A stretch of 64,000 bases of DNA from Neobacillus ginsengisoli (lineage in GTDB: Bacteria; Bacillota; Bacilli; Bacillales_B; DSM-18226), in the NCBI RefSeq assembly GCF_030813055.1, contig NZ_JAUSTW010000001.1:744001-808000 (forward strand), written 5' to 3'. Positions 17,348 through 26,559 of this stretch are shown one piece after another. Both the position numbers and the translations under genes were made by a program. The stretch's first letter is position 1; each line of letters opens with the position of its first letter. A model generated the notes under the pieces. That model searched no databases. It saw only the letters and a list, made by a program, of their open reading frames with translations, and was not told the DNA's origin.

Positions 17348-17671
17348 ATGGTTAAAAATGAAGAGAGGATGCTTGCTGCCGCTATCTATGTCCTTAGTTT
17401 ATTTTTTCCTGTATTAGGACCGCTTATTATTTGGCTGTTAAAAAAGGATGAGTCATCTTTCATTGATTATCATGGAAAAGAGTACTTTAACTTTATGATT
17501 TCTTATTTTATTTATACCGTGATAAGCGGGATTTTAACGATAGTCGTCATCGGTATCATTGGTTTATGGTTATTCCCGATTGCCGCGTTTGTCTTTACGA
17601 TTATTGCTGCGATTAAAGCCTATGATGGTCAAGAATATCGGATTCCTTTGATTTTTAGACTGATTCATTAA
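17348..17671 (+). CDS. DUF4870 (Tic20-like) membrane protein
   Basis: 107 residues with about three hydrophobic segments: IYVLSLFFPVLGPLIIWLL, ISYFIYTVISGILTIVVIGIIG and LFPIAAFVFTIIAAIKAY. The FIDYHGKEYFNFMISYFIY segment is the typical DUF4870 signature (H-x-K-x-x-N-F/Q). ATG 17348 follows a GGGGGA site; a GTG at 17333 lies inside that site. Function is unknown. A terminator separates it from the downstream yxlEFG-like cassette. Confidence 0.8.
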   Translation: MVKNEERMLAAAIYVLSLFFPVLGPLIIWLLKKDESSFIDYHGKEYFNFMISYFIYTVISGILTIVVIGIIGLWLFPIAAFVFTIIAAIKAYDGQEYRIPLIFRLIH

Positions 17672-17686
17672 CATCGTTGCTAAATT

Positions 17687-17716
17687 GCCCGGCGGAGTTA
17701 CTTTTTGCCGGGTTTT
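17687..17716 (+). terminator. Terminator after the DUF4870 gene
   Basis: GCCCGGC / GCCGGGTTTT stem with a 13-base loop. Confidence 0.7.
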
Positions 17717-17784
17717 GAACGTTTTTCCAGTTCAAACGTCATATGGTAGATAACAGAGATAAACAAATGCAAGGGGGAAATTTT

Positions 17785-17976
17785 ATGGCTAACCTGAACA
17801 TTGGATTATTAGTACCAATTTTGATTATTGAGTTGATTTTATTAATTGTAGCAATTGTTGATTTAATTCGGATTGAGAAAACCAATGGTCCCAAATGGCT
17901 TTGGGCATTGCTAATTTTATTTGTAAGTTTAATTGGCCCCATCCTTTACTTTGTAGTTGGAAGGAGAAATGACTAA
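17785..17976 (+). CDS. PLD nuclease N-terminal domain protein, YxlE-like
   Basis: A 63-residue protein with two membrane segments: NIGLLVPILIIELILLIVAIV and WLWALLILFVSLIGPILYFVVG. The end IGPILYFVVGRRND is the hallmark of the PLDc_N domain, as in B. subtilis YxlE and bacteriocin-immunity-like proteins. The stop overlaps the ATG of the ABC ATPase by one base (TAATG), so it is the first gene of a three-gene unit. In B. subtilis, YxlE lies upstream of YxlF and YxlG and dampens SigY activity. No sigma factor is present here. ATG 17785 follows AAGGGGG. Confidence 0.78.
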   Translation: MANLNIGLLVPILIIELILLIVAIVDLIRIEKTNGPKWLWALLILFVSLIGPILYFVVGRRND

Positions 17977-18884
17977 TGTCCGTAATTCAAATAAACGGAT
18001 TAAAAAAGAGTTTTCAAGGGACAGAAGTAATTAAGGGGCTTGATTTTAATCTCGAAACAGGAAAGTGTATTGCCCTATTAGGGCCAAATGGGGCAGGGAA
18101 AACAACTATCTTAAGGATACTCTCAGGGTTAATGAAACCTACAGCTGGAACTATTTCGTTTACAGATGCAAAAAAAGGGGAGGATATCCGTTTTTTAATC
18201 GGCTATCTTCCACAGTTTCCTGTTTTTTATGAATGGATGTCAGGGCTGGAATTTTTGGTGTACGTTGGAAAACTGGCAGGATTAAAGCACAAAGATGCCA
18301 AGGAAAGGTCGTTAGAGCTTCTTAATCTGGTCGGACTTATAGATGCTAAGAATCGAAAGGTTGGTAAATATTCCGGCGGGATGAGACAAAGATTGGGTAT
18401 TGCCCAAGCTTTAATTCACCGACCAAAGCTGGTTATGCTGGATGAACCTGTTTCTGCATTGGACCCATTAGGGAGAAGAGAGGTTTTGGATCTCCTTGAA
18501 GGTTTAAAAAAGGAAACAACCATTCTTTTTTCCACACATATCTTAAATGATGCTGAGGAGGTTTGTGATAAGATTCTGTTCTTACATAATGGGGAAATTG
18601 TTGAATCAGGAACAATGGAAGAACTTCATGAACAAAATCAACAGCCTAAAATAGATTTCATTTTCCGCGGTAAGGCAAATCAATATTCTCAAAGCTTAGC
18701 AAGTCATCCGTTAACGCAGTCCGTACTGGTGGAAGGCAACAAAGTCAGTGTGATTGTAAAGGATATAGACCTTGCCAGACAGGCATTCCTGAGTGAGGCT
18801 TCGGCCCAAAACTGGCCGATTGAAAAATTTGAAGTAAACAGTATGACACTTGAGGATGTGTTTATGAAGGTGGTGGGGAAATGA
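17976..18884 (+). CDS. ABC transporter ATP-binding protein, YxlF-like
   Basis: 302 residues. Walker A GPNGAGKTT, the Q-loop region YLPQFPVF, signature YSGGMRQR, Walker B LVMLDEPVSALDP and the switch His in LFSTHIL are all intact. It is a cytoplasmic ATPase that would dimerise and drive the permease encoded next. The C-terminal extension of about 80 residues is typical of drug or bacteriocin exporters. It overlaps the preceding gene by one base and the following gene by four (ATGA), so translation is probably coupled. Cargo unknown. Confidence 0.88.
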   Translation: MSVIQINGLKKSFQGTEVIKGLDFNLETGKCIALLGPNGAGKTTILRILSGLMKPTAGTISFTDAKKGEDIRFLIGYLPQFPVFYEWMSGLEFLVYVGKLAGLKHKDAKERSLELLNLVGLIDAKNRKVGKYSGGMRQRLGIAQALIHRPKLVMLDEPVSALDPLGRREVLDLLEGLKKETTILFSTHILNDAEEVCDKILFLHNGEIVESGTMEELHEQNQQPKIDFIFRGKANQYSQSLASHPLTQSVLVEGNKVSVIVKDIDLARQAFLSEASAQNWPIEKFEVNSMTLEDVFMKVVGK

Positions 18885-19660
18885 GCCAGTGGTTTACGCT
18901 TTTGCAAAAAGAAATACTGGAAATGTGGCGAAATTTCAAGTGGATATGGGTCCCAATTACGTTTATTTTATTAGGTGTTCAAAAGCCATTATCAGCATAT
19001 TATATGCCTCAAATACTCGGCTCACTGGGGGGACTCCCTAAAGGTGCCGTCATAAAAATCCCGACACCCTCTGCAGCAGAGGTGTTAATACAGAGTTTGG
19101 GTGAATATACATCTCTTGGTGTTTTAATTATTGTTCTTACTTCGATGGGATTAATTGCGGCAGAAAGAAAAAGCGGAGTAGCCGCGATTGTTATGGTAAA
19201 ACCTGTATCTTACAGGTCGTTTATAACGGCAAAATGGGCAGGTAGTCTTCTCTTAATGTGGTTTTCCTTTTTAATGGGTTATCTCGTAACATGGTATTAT
19301 ACAGGGTTATTATTTAATTGGATTCCAATTGGGGAATTTTTCCAATCTTTCTTCTTTTATGGGCTTTGGCTCACTGTGGTCTTAACGATAACGGTCTTCT
19401 TTAGCTCATCCCTAAAAAGTCCCGGAATGGCGGGTTTTATCTCAATAGCAGCAGTTATTGTTTTTAGTCTTGTAAGCAGTTCACTTTCCCATTGGCTTGA
19501 ATGGAGTCCTGCACAGTTAACAACCTATGCAAATGAAATTCTCATGAAGAAGGGTATTTCTGATGGCACCCTGCCTGCGAGTCTTTTATCATCCTTTCTG
19601 ATAGTGTTATTACTATCATTAAGTATTTTTGTTTTTAGAAAAAAAGAGCTGGCAGCATAG
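18881..19660 (+). CDS. ABC transporter permease, YxlG-like (ABC-2 type)
   Basis: 259 residues with about six hydrophobic segments and a short cytoplasmic N terminus (SQWFTLLQKEILEMWRNFK). The EMWRNFKW pattern and the ABC-2 topology (LIIVLTSMGLIAAERKSGVAAIVMVKPVSYRSF) indicate an exporter subunit. It pairs with the ATPase upstream by a 4-base overlap and is the end of the yxlEFG-like cassette. No terminator is obvious before the patatin gene, which starts 88 bases later. Confidence 0.85.
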   Translation: MSQWFTLLQKEILEMWRNFKWIWVPITFILLGVQKPLSAYYMPQILGSLGGLPKGAVIKIPTPSAAEVLIQSLGEYTSLGVLIIVLTSMGLIAAERKSGVAAIVMVKPVSYRSFITAKWAGSLLLMWFSFLMGYLVTWYYTGLLFNWIPIGEFFQSFFFYGLWLTVVLTITVFFSSSLKSPGMAGFISIAAVIVFSLVSSSLSHWLEWSPAQLTTYANEILMKKGISDGTLPASLLSSFLIVLLLSLSIFVFRKKELAA

Positions 19661-19748
19661 CGAGTCGTATGATTTTGCGAATACGTACAGATGCCATATA
19701 ATGAGTCTGGAATCAATTAAGCCGGTATTACAGAGAGGAAGAAGGAAC

Positions 19749-20618
19749 GTGTTAAATCAAGTTGGTTTGGTTTTAGAAGGAGGGGGAATGCGCGGTGTTT
19801 ATACTGCGGGTGTCCTTGAATACTTTTTAGAACAAAAATTATTTTTTCCATATGTCATCGGAGTGTCAGCAGGTGCATGTAACGCTGCATCGTATTTGTC
19901 GAAGCAAAAAGGAAGAAATAAAACCGTTACGATTAAATATGCTTCCGACCCAAGATATATTTCTTGGAGAAATTATTTTAAAAATCGGCAATTTTTTGGA
20001 ATGGACTTTATTTTTGATGAGATTCCAAATCAACATGTTCCCTTTCATTATGATGTTTTTTTTAACAGTCCTTCTGAATTTGTCGTCGGTACGACGGATT
20101 GTCTAACAGGGGAACCGGTTTATTATAAAAAACAACAATATGGGAAAGACCTATTAACGGTTTTAAGAGCTTCCAGTTCGCTGCCGTTTATTGCACCTGA
20201 AATAAGCTATAAAGATAAGATTTTGCTTGACGGAGGAATTAGTGATCCCATCCCAATCAAAAAAGCACAACAAGATGGTTTTACAAAAAATATTGTAATC
20301 TTAACTAGAAATGAAGGGTACGAAAAGAAACCATCTAAATTTCATTTTCTTGTCGATAGAAAATATCCTGAGTATTCAGGGTTGCAACAAGCATTAAGGA
20401 ATCGGTATCAAACCTATAATGAAACAGTTGCTTACCTTGAGAATGAAGAAAAGGCAGGAAATGTTTTCATCATTCGCCCTCTTAAACCATTAAAAGTTGG
20501 AAGAATGGAACGGAACCCGCAACGGTTAGAAGAATTGTATAATCAGGGCTATGAGGATGCAGGGGCATCGGCCAGTAATATATTAAATTGGATAAACACT
20601 CTTGAAGGGGCTAGATAA
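19749..20618 (+). CDS. Patatin-like phospholipase
   Basis: A 289-residue predicted lipid acyl hydrolase. GGGMRGVYTAG forms the oxyanion hole, GVSAGA carries the nucleophile Ser, and DGGISDPIP carries the catalytic Asp of the Ser-Asp dyad. It resembles the B. subtilis YqhO-type subgroup in size. The open frame extends upstream to 19629 and an ATG exists at 19701. GTG 19749 is chosen because AGAGGAAG lies 8 bases before it and the protein then begins just ahead of the core strand LNQVGLVLEGG. It may be cotranscribed with the ABC cassette. Confidence 0.85.
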   Translation: MLNQVGLVLEGGGMRGVYTAGVLEYFLEQKLFFPYVIGVSAGACNAASYLSKQKGRNKTVTIKYASDPRYISWRNYFKNRQFFGMDFIFDEIPNQHVPFHYDVFFNSPSEFVVGTTDCLTGEPVYYKKQQYGKDLLTVLRASSSLPFIAPEISYKDKILLDGGISDPIPIKKAQQDGFTKNIVILTRNEGYEKKPSKFHFLVDRKYPEYSGLQQALRNRYQTYNETVAYLENEEKAGNVFIIRPLKPLKVGRMERNPQRLEELYNQGYEDAGASASNILNWINTLEGAR

Positions 20619-20632
20619 TAGCCTCTTCTTTT
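20604..20632 (+). terminator. Terminator after the patatin gene
   Basis: GAAGGGGCTA / TAGCCTCTTC then TTTT; the stop codon lies in the loop. Confidence 0.75.
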
Positions 20633-20739
20633 AATAATCTAATAGGCATATCCAATTTTTGAAATTAATAATCTCCTATCATTATTTAGACTTTTGAATA
20701 ATAGAATGAAACAAGAGGTTTTGATAAGGAGTTTTCTGG

Positions 20740-21525
20740 ATGAAAATAAATGAATATTACCGGGATACCGCCAATATAAGCTTGAATGGGAGTATTGCTG
20801 CATTAGTTCCAACAATCCTGATAATAGGAGGAAATATATCATTTTTTCAAAAAAAAGAAATCATGTTATTATCAATCCCTTTTCTCGTATACAGTCTATT
20901 AGGATTTCAAATTTATTTATTCAGACTTAATCAGTCAATTTCCATTGGAAAAAATATCAAAAAAACTAAAAGCCTCTATCAATCAATATTTAATGCTAAA
21001 CAACTATTAGTGGTCTATTTAAATACCCAAAACCCACGCTTACTTCTTTATTTTCCAGACGGCCATCAAGCAGGAGAAATCAAAAAATACCGTGAAAAAG
21101 GGTTCAAGATTTTTGGATTTACAAAAACGTTTGCTCTCTATAATTTTCATGATCAAGTAATAGGATTTTTTAAGGTGAAAGGAAAAAAACATCTAAAAAT
21201 TGAAATTTATGACCGCGACAATGTCTATTTGGGCTGCTATGAAAAAAAGAAGGTAGCTTGGAGGAAGCAAAAAAAAGAATGGCTTGATGCATCAGGAAGA
21301 TACATTGGTGCAGTGGAAGGGTCAACCTTTTTTATGGATGAACATCTTTTAGATAATTCGAATAGACAGGTGGGCAGACTTCGTCGAGGTTGGATGCCGT
21401 TAGAGTGGAGCCCTATTTTTCCTGAGCCCAATACCCCGGTACTTTCATTTTGGGAGGGACTGTCTGAAGTCGACAAGCTAGTTAGAATGTCATTTTTAAT
21501 CAATGAATACTTTATTGAAAGGTGA
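20740..21525 (+). CDS. Hypothetical membrane protein with tubby-like C-terminal region
   Basis: 261 residues. Two hydrophobic segments lie near the N terminus (IAALVPTILIIGGNISFF, IMLLSIPFLVYSLLGFQIYLF). A 180-residue beta-rich part follows, with repeated short strands (ILFGFTKTF, QVIGFFKVKGKKHLKIEIYDRD, GRYIGAVEG, NRQVGRLRRGW). The pattern is reminiscent of tubby/LURP-like repeats, but this is a guess. ATG 20740 follows AAGGAG. It stands alone upstream of dapF with no evident terminator. Confidence 0.7.
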   Translation: MKINEYYRDTANISLNGSIAALVPTILIIGGNISFFQKKEIMLLSIPFLVYSLLGFQIYLFRLNQSISIGKNIKKTKSLYQSIFNAKQLLVVYLNTQNPRLLLYFPDGHQAGEIKKYREKGFKIFGFTKTFALYNFHDQVIGFFKVKGKKHLKIEIYDRDNVYLGCYEKKKVAWRKQKKEWLDASGRYIGAVEGSTFFMDEHLLDNSNRQVGRLRRGWMPLEWSPIFPEPNTPVLSFWEGLSEVDKLVRMSFLINEYFIER

Positions 21526-21643
21526 AAATCACCAAAGTCAATAAGTTTGAATAAACTTTGCTCAATAGATCATGGTTTCTTTCATTCTTGTTGTTTGATA
21601 GAATAGATTTAAAAATTGTCACTCTATTTTGGAGGTTTTATCA

Positions 21644-22627
21644 GTGCAAATCGATTTAATTAAAGGTCATGGGTCAGGCAATGATTTTCTTCTGATTGAT
21701 GAAATTTCGAATTCATATTCATTCTCGGAAAATGAAAGAGCTGCTCTAGCCAGATTGTTATGTAATAGGGATACGGAATTAGGAGCCGACGGGATCCTTT
21801 TTGTCATGAAAAGCAATCGTGCCAATGGCAGAATGCGGGTATTTAACGCTGACGGTTCTGAAGCTTCCATGTGTGGAAACGGTCTGCGCCTTGTGGCTAG
21901 ATATATGTGTGAAATGCTTCAATTAAATGAAGCCGTAATTGAAACCATGAAAGCTGACTTAAAAGTATGTAAACAAGCGGATTTATATCCAAATGTAGTC
22001 ACTTATCAAGTGGAAATATCACCGGTTTCGTTTCAAGTAAAAGATCTGCCGTTACTATTAAATCAACCCTCCTTACTAAATGAAAAAATACCGGAGTTAT
22101 CAGCTGAGTTGTCTTTTACAGCTCTTTCAGTACCAAATCCGCATTTGATTGCGATTGTTGAAACGGAAGTTTTACAAACTGATTTTCAGAAGCAACTGAG
22201 TGAAAGGGTAAATGGACCCAATGAATTGTTTCCTGATGGTGTGAATGTCAGTTTTGTTAAAGCCATCAATAAGGGTAATATATATGTGAGAACCTTTGAA
22301 CGGGGCGTAGGATTTACGAATGCATGCGGAACCGCGATGTCTGCATCATCTTTAGTCACTTGTCTGCAAGAATTAAATAAATCTGAGACAGTGATTAATG
22401 TTTATAATAATGGCGGCAAAGTACAATGTGTTGTTCACGATGTTAAGGGGAATTACACAATCGACCTTATTGGAAATGCTACGTATCTCTATCAAGCTGT
22501 TGTTAATGTTGACCTCAAAGCCGGAGTTTTTTCACTGGCGTCAAAAAATGATTACAAGGAACAGCCTTCTTACGAAAAGCTTCAAGAAGATGCACAGCAT
22601 TTTTTAAATCAGACAATCAAAGGATAA
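21644..22627 (+). CDS. dapF: Diaminopimelate epimerase
   Basis: DapF converts LL- to meso-diaminopimelate, the precursor of lysine and of the peptidoglycan cross-link. It acts in the cytoplasm without a cofactor, using two Cys residues. Seen here: GHGSGNDFLLID at the N terminus, MCGNGLR (first catalytic Cys) and NACGTAMSAS (second catalytic Cys). At 327 residues it is longer than the usual 275-285; the extra lies in the middle and in the C-terminal tail after DLIGNATYLY. GTG 21644 is chosen because GGAGG lies 8 bases upstream; TTG 21629 would overlap that site. It ends in a bidirectional terminator. Confidence 0.92.
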   Translation: MQIDLIKGHGSGNDFLLIDEISNSYSFSENERAALARLLCNRDTELGADGILFVMKSNRANGRMRVFNADGSEASMCGNGLRLVARYMCEMLQLNEAVIETMKADLKVCKQADLYPNVVTYQVEISPVSFQVKDLPLLLNQPSLLNEKIPELSAELSFTALSVPNPHLIAIVETEVLQTDFQKQLSERVNGPNELFPDGVNVSFVKAINKGNIYVRTFERGVGFTNACGTAMSASSLVTCLQELNKSETVINVYNNGGKVQCVVHDVKGNYTIDLIGNATYLYQAVVNVDLKAGVFSLASKNDYKEQPSYEKLQEDAQHFLNQTIKG

Positions 22628-22648
22628 GGCCACCTTATCCTTTTTTTT
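22618..22648. terminator. Bidirectional terminator between dapF and ligD
   Basis: AAAGGATAAGG / CCTTATCCTTTTTTTT with a 3-base loop. The dapF stop codon lies within the stem. Confidence 0.88.
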
Positions 22649-24470
22649 GTTTTAAAAACTCAAGTACCGGGGTAAATGGTTGAATTTGTTTCGTTTGAAA
22701 GTAATGATGAAATGGATCGCCACTTTTTCGAATTCGATGTAAGACATTTTCCAGATTAAAGGACACAGATTCAAGTTTTTCATCCACTTCCTCCCAAAAT
22801 AACGGTGTTGCCACACCGGCACGTTCGTTTCCCCTCATTGAATAGGGAGCTACAATGGTTTTTCCCTCCCCGTGCTGCACATAGTCAACATATAGTCGGT
22901 TGCCGCGATTTTTTTTCAGCCTTTCAATTGTAAATGAATCGGGATCCTTGGAAATTAAATATTCGGCGATAAAGCCGGTAAACAATCTTGTATCATCATA
23001 TGAATAGGTATTCTCCGGCAATGGAAGGTATATTTGTAAGCCTTTATTTCCGGAAGTTTTTATAAAACCGATTAACTGTAATTGATCAAGGACCTCTTTT
23101 ATGAGTAAAGCAGCTTTAATTGCCAAGTGAAAAGCATCCTTGGACGGTGGGTCTAAATCAAAAACAATTTCACTGGGTCCTATACTGTTTATGGTTTGAA
23201 ATGGCACGTGAAATTCAATTGCTAATTGATTTCCTAGCCAGATAAGCGTTTTTAGATCATTGCAAACAATATAGTCTATACCTTCAATGTTTCGGGTTTG
23301 TACATATTCAGGCGCATAATCCGGACAATTCTTTTGATAAAAAGCCTCCCCAAACATCCCATGCGGATAACGGATTACCGTTAATAAACGATTTTTTAAA
23401 AAAGGCAGAATGTAGGGTGAAGCTTCCCGTAAATACAGGATATAATCGGCCTTTTTTATGTTGAGTTTTTCCCAAAGCGGTTTATCCGGGTGGGTTATGT
23501 CTAAATTTTCCGGTAAATTTTTTTGCTGAAAAATAAATCGCTCATACGTACATTCTGAAGGCTCCAGATCAAAACGAAAGCGATCAAAATGCGGCTCCCG
23601 CAGCTGATTTTCGTAAAGTTCCAGATATTTCACTTCTAGACAGATAGCAGGTAGAACATAAATGAATTGGGAATCCTCCCGCTGCAAATTTTGTTTAATG
23701 GTTTGTTGCAGAGCTTGTTTTTCTTCAGGTTTAAAACCGAACAGAACTTGACCAATCGGATGAATCTTTTTGTTATTGTAAACCCCTAAATAAAAATATC
23801 CATTGGTTTTGTCGTATGACGTAACAAAACAACTTACATATTTCCAATTTTTATACTTTAACCACTGGGTTGAACGTTTACCTTCTTCCCAAGGGCTATT
23901 TTTATATTTTGCGACAATACCTTCACCGTCATAAAGGACAACCTTTTCCCACAAATCATTAAAATCCGAATAGGCTTCAACAAGTTGAAGTAATTGATGC
24001 TCATGCGGCTCAACCTCCGTTCCTAAACCAATTTTCTGAAACAGTTTTAAAAGTTCTTTTTTGCGTTTATGAAAGTTAAAAGAATAAAGAGGATTACCGG
24101 ATATTATTAATAAATCGAAGACCATTAAATGGCAAGGAGATTTGCTTGCTTGTTCGCTTATTTTTTTCCCGGACTTCAACCTTCCTCGTACCTGGATGGT
24201 CGAAAAAATACCCTTATAAGGGTTTTCAAGAAAAACAAGTTCACCATCCAACCGAAGTGGAAGAAAAGGCTTAAATTCTTCCTTATAGGTAAGCAAGAAC
24301 TCTTTAATTTCAGGGAATTGCGGTAATAATGGTTTACCGTTTCTACTGGTTAATTCCATTCCTTGGGTATTCCAATCTAAGATGGCTCGAAAGCCATCGT
24401 ATTTTACCTCGTAGTACCAATCGGAATGAATAGGAAGCTCAAAGGTAAGACTTGGCAGCATTGGTTTCAT
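22635..24470 (-). CDS. ligD: ATP-dependent DNA ligase LigD (NHEJ)
   Basis: LigD seals double-strand breaks with Ku during non-homologous end joining, important in spores and stationary phase. The N-terminal half is the ATP ligase (KYDG motif, Lys23 as the adenylated residue; DGELVFL, LMVFDLLI, DGEGIVAKYKNSPW). The C-terminal half is the LigD primase-polymerase (IVFDLDPPSKDAF with catalytic Asp residues, SGNKGLQIYLP). The order ligase-polymerase without a nuclease domain and the 611-residue length match B. subtilis LigD (YkoU). ATG 24470 follows AAGGG. It is divergent from ku, with 129 bases between starts. Confidence 0.95.
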   Translation of the reverse strand: MKPMLPSLTFELPIHSDWYYEVKYDGFRAILDWNTQGMELTSRNGKPLLPQFPEIKEFLLTYKEEFKPFLPLRLDGELVFLENPYKGIFSTIQVRGRLKSGKKISEQASKSPCHLMVFDLLIISGNPLYSFNFHKRKKELLKLFQKIGLGTEVEPHEHQLLQLVEAYSDFNDLWEKVVLYDGEGIVAKYKNSPWEEGKRSTQWLKYKNWKYVSCFVTSYDKTNGYFYLGVYNNKKIHPIGQVLFGFKPEEKQALQQTIKQNLQREDSQFIYVLPAICLEVKYLELYENQLREPHFDRFRFDLEPSECTYERFIFQQKNLPENLDITHPDKPLWEKLNIKKADYILYLREASPYILPFLKNRLLTVIRYPHGMFGEAFYQKNCPDYAPEYVQTRNIEGIDYIVCNDLKTLIWLGNQLAIEFHVPFQTINSIGPSEIVFDLDPPSKDAFHLAIKAALLIKEVLDQLQLIGFIKTSGNKGLQIYLPLPENTYSYDDTRLFTGFIAEYLISKDPDSFTIERLKKNRGNRLYVDYVQHGEGKTIVAPYSMRGNERAGVATPLFWEEVDEKLESVSFNLENVLHRIRKSGDPFHHYFQTKQIQPFTPVLEFLKQKKG

Positions 24471-24599
24471 TAAAAGATATCCCTTCTTTTTTTCTTAGTT
24501 TGTATAAAAGTGCTCTGCATCATCCGTTTCCAGCAGTTTTTAGGAATGTGATTTTTGCTGAAACGTAAAATAAAAACAAAAAGATTGGAGAACTCCCAT

Positions 24600-25430
24600 A
24601 TGCATACAATGTGGAAAGGCAGCATAAGCTTTGGGCTTGTTAACATTCCGATAAAGCTTCATACTGCTACAGAGGATAAGGACATTAAACTCCGAACCCT
24701 TCATAACAAATGTCATGCCCCGATAAAATATGAAAAAGTATGTTCTGTTTGTGAAGAGGAAGTGAAACCCGAAGACATTGTGAAAGCATACGAATATACA
24801 AAGGGTAAATTTGTTGTTCTTGATAATGATGACTTGGAAAAGTTACGGAAAGAAAACGAAGAGAAGGCTGTAGAAATCATTGATTTTGTAAAAATGGAAC
24901 AAATAGATCCCATCTACTTTGATAGAAGTTATTATATGTCCCCGCATGAAGGGGGAGGGAAAGCGTATTCATTATTACGAAAGGCTTTACAGGAAACACA
25001 AAAGGTCGGTCTTGCTAAAATCATTATCCGTTCAAAGGAGCAGCTTGCCGTCATACGTGTTTATGAAAATACTTTGGTTATGGAAACCATTCATTATCCG
25101 GATGAGGTCCGCAGTGCAGGAGATGTGCCGGGCGTTCCTTCCGAAGATAAAGTAACTAAAAAGGAACTGGACACCGCCATTTTACTGATTGATCAATTAA
25201 CATCTGAATTTGAACCTGAAAAATATACGGACGAATATCGGACAGCACTAGTGGAATTGATTGATTTGAAACGAACCGGTAAAGAAACAGTGACACCTGC
25301 AACAAAAGAAGCAGCATCAAACGTTACCGATTTAATGGCGGCATTGCAGGCATCAATTGATCGGACAAAACCAAAAAAGGCTGCGGCTCCAAGAAAGAAG
25401 GCAGCTCCAAAGGTGAAAAAGGAAGCATGA
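24600..25430 (+). CDS. ku: Non-homologous end-joining protein Ku
   Basis: A 276-residue bacterial Ku homodimer subunit that binds DNA ends and recruits LigD. The family start MHTMWKGSISFGLVNIPIKL, the HNKCHAPI and CSVCEEEV Cys pair, YYMSPHEGG and the RSKEQLAVIRV block are all present. The C-terminal tail is very Lys/Ala/Pro-rich (KPKKAAAPRKKAAPKVKKE), a DNA-binding extension known in Bacillus and mycobacterial Ku. ATG 24600 is preferred over the upstream frame start at 24555, because TTGGAG is 9 bases upstream and the protein then begins at the conserved N terminus. Divergent partner of ligD. Confidence 0.95.
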   Translation: MHTMWKGSISFGLVNIPIKLHTATEDKDIKLRTLHNKCHAPIKYEKVCSVCEEEVKPEDIVKAYEYTKGKFVVLDNDDLEKLRKENEEKAVEIIDFVKMEQIDPIYFDRSYYMSPHEGGGKAYSLLRKALQETQKVGLAKIIIRSKEQLAVIRVYENTLVMETIHYPDEVRSAGDVPGVPSEDKVTKKELDTAILLIDQLTSEFEPEKYTDEYRTALVELIDLKRTGKETVTPATKEAASNVTDLMAALQASIDRTKPKKAAAPRKKAAPKVKKEA

Positions 25431-25441
25431 AGCAGTTAATT

Positions 25442-25481
25442 AAACCCGGCTCTGGTTTTATACGAGGCGGGTCTTTATTTT
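25442..25481 (+). terminator. Probable terminator after ku
   Basis: ACCCG(G)CTC / GAG(G)CGGGT stem with a G-G mismatch, followed by CTTTATTTT. Confidence 0.55.
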
Positions 25482-25532
25482 ACATAAAAAGGAATAGAAT
25501 AGTTAAGTAACAAAATAATAAGGGGTGAAAAA

Positions 25533-26492
25533 ATGGTTAATGTGCTAATGTTTGCGGATCCCGGAATTGATGATTCCTTTGCGATAATGTACGCCCTGCT
25601 CAATCCGAAAATAAACCTTGTTGGAATTGTCAGCGGTTATGGAAATACCCCGAAAGAAAAATCAATAAAAAATACAGCATACTTATTAAATCTCGGAGGT
25701 AGAGATGATATTCCCATCATAGCCGGTACTGCCGGTCCGTTATTGGGTGAACCAATTCAATATTATCCGGAAATTCATGGTAAAGAAGGATTGGGCCCTA
25801 TCAAGCCGCCTGAAAATTTAGCAAATGTAAAAGTTTATGATTTTAACAAAATTCTTGAAATTGTTACTCAATATAAAAACAACCTTGTTATTGTTTCTGT
25901 CGGAAGATTGACCGAGTTGGCATTGATGTATATTTTATATGGTAAAGATGCTTTAAAGGACGTAAATGCCTTTTATATTATGGGCGGTGCTTTCTTAGTG
26001 CCAGGAAATATTACTGCTGAATCAGAAGCAAACTTTTATACCGATCCGATTGCAGCAAATTCGGTTATGGAAAAAGGTAGAAATATTTTTTTACATCCTT
26101 TAAATATAACCAATAAAGCGATCATCACGCCTGATATCATTGATTATCTGGCAGAACACAGCCCAACACCATTCAGACCACTGCTAAAACCCGCATTTGA
26201 TTATTATTTTAAGGCATATCAAAAAAATGTACCGGGTATTAAAGGAGCACCCATGCATGATGTTGTTCCGTTGATGGCATTAATAAATCCAAATTTAGTA
26301 AAATACATTTCAAGACGAGTTCGGGTAGAGGAATTTGGTACAGCTAAAGGAAAAAGTATCGCCGATTTTCGTCCAAAACCCGATAAAGAACGTCCTGAAG
26401 ATATAGATTATATTGGTATGGAAGCAGATATTCAGAAATTTGTTGAAGATTTTATCGAGATTTTCCTACAGGGAAATCTACAAAAAACCTAA
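25533..26492 (+). CDS. Nucleoside hydrolase (inosine-uridine preferring type)
   Basis: 319 residues. Enzymes of this family cleave the N-glycosidic bond of nucleosides for salvage. DPGIDDSFA (Asp9, Asp13, Asp14) is the calcium- and ribose-binding DxxxDD signature, though the family's usual first Asp of DTDPGxDD is replaced by Phe-Ala (MFADPGIDD). IHGKEGLGP, IMGGAF and HDVVPLMA (a His/Asp calcium ligand) are the other typical blocks. ATG 25533 follows AAGGGGTG. Single gene; no transporter is adjacent. Substrate preference is not predictable. Confidence 0.85.
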   Translation: MVNVLMFADPGIDDSFAIMYALLNPKINLVGIVSGYGNTPKEKSIKNTAYLLNLGGRDDIPIIAGTAGPLLGEPIQYYPEIHGKEGLGPIKPPENLANVKVYDFNKILEIVTQYKNNLVIVSVGRLTELALMYILYGKDALKDVNAFYIMGGAFLVPGNITAESEANFYTDPIAANSVMEKGRNIFLHPLNITNKAIITPDIIDYLAEHSPTPFRPLLKPAFDYYFKAYQKNVPGIKGAPMHDVVPLMALINPNLVKYISRRVRVEEFGTAKGKSIADFRPKPDKERPEDIDYIGMEADIQKFVEDFIEIFLQGNLQKT

Positions 26493-26524
26493 ACTATTAT
26501 ATAATTTAAGTGTTTAAAATAAAT

Positions 26525-26553
26525 TTGACTTAAAGCCTATTGTGAGATAAAAT
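26525..26553 (+). promoter_or_regulatory. SigA promoter of the cold-shock gene
   Basis: TTGACT, exact 17-base spacer, TAAAAT. Transcription from here would give a 5' leader of about 150 bases. Confidence 0.8.
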
Positions 26554-26559
26554 AAAGGT

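Noticed and set aside
22398..22607. 69-codon frame within dapF
   Set aside because: Entirely internal to dapF in another frame, no ribosome site.
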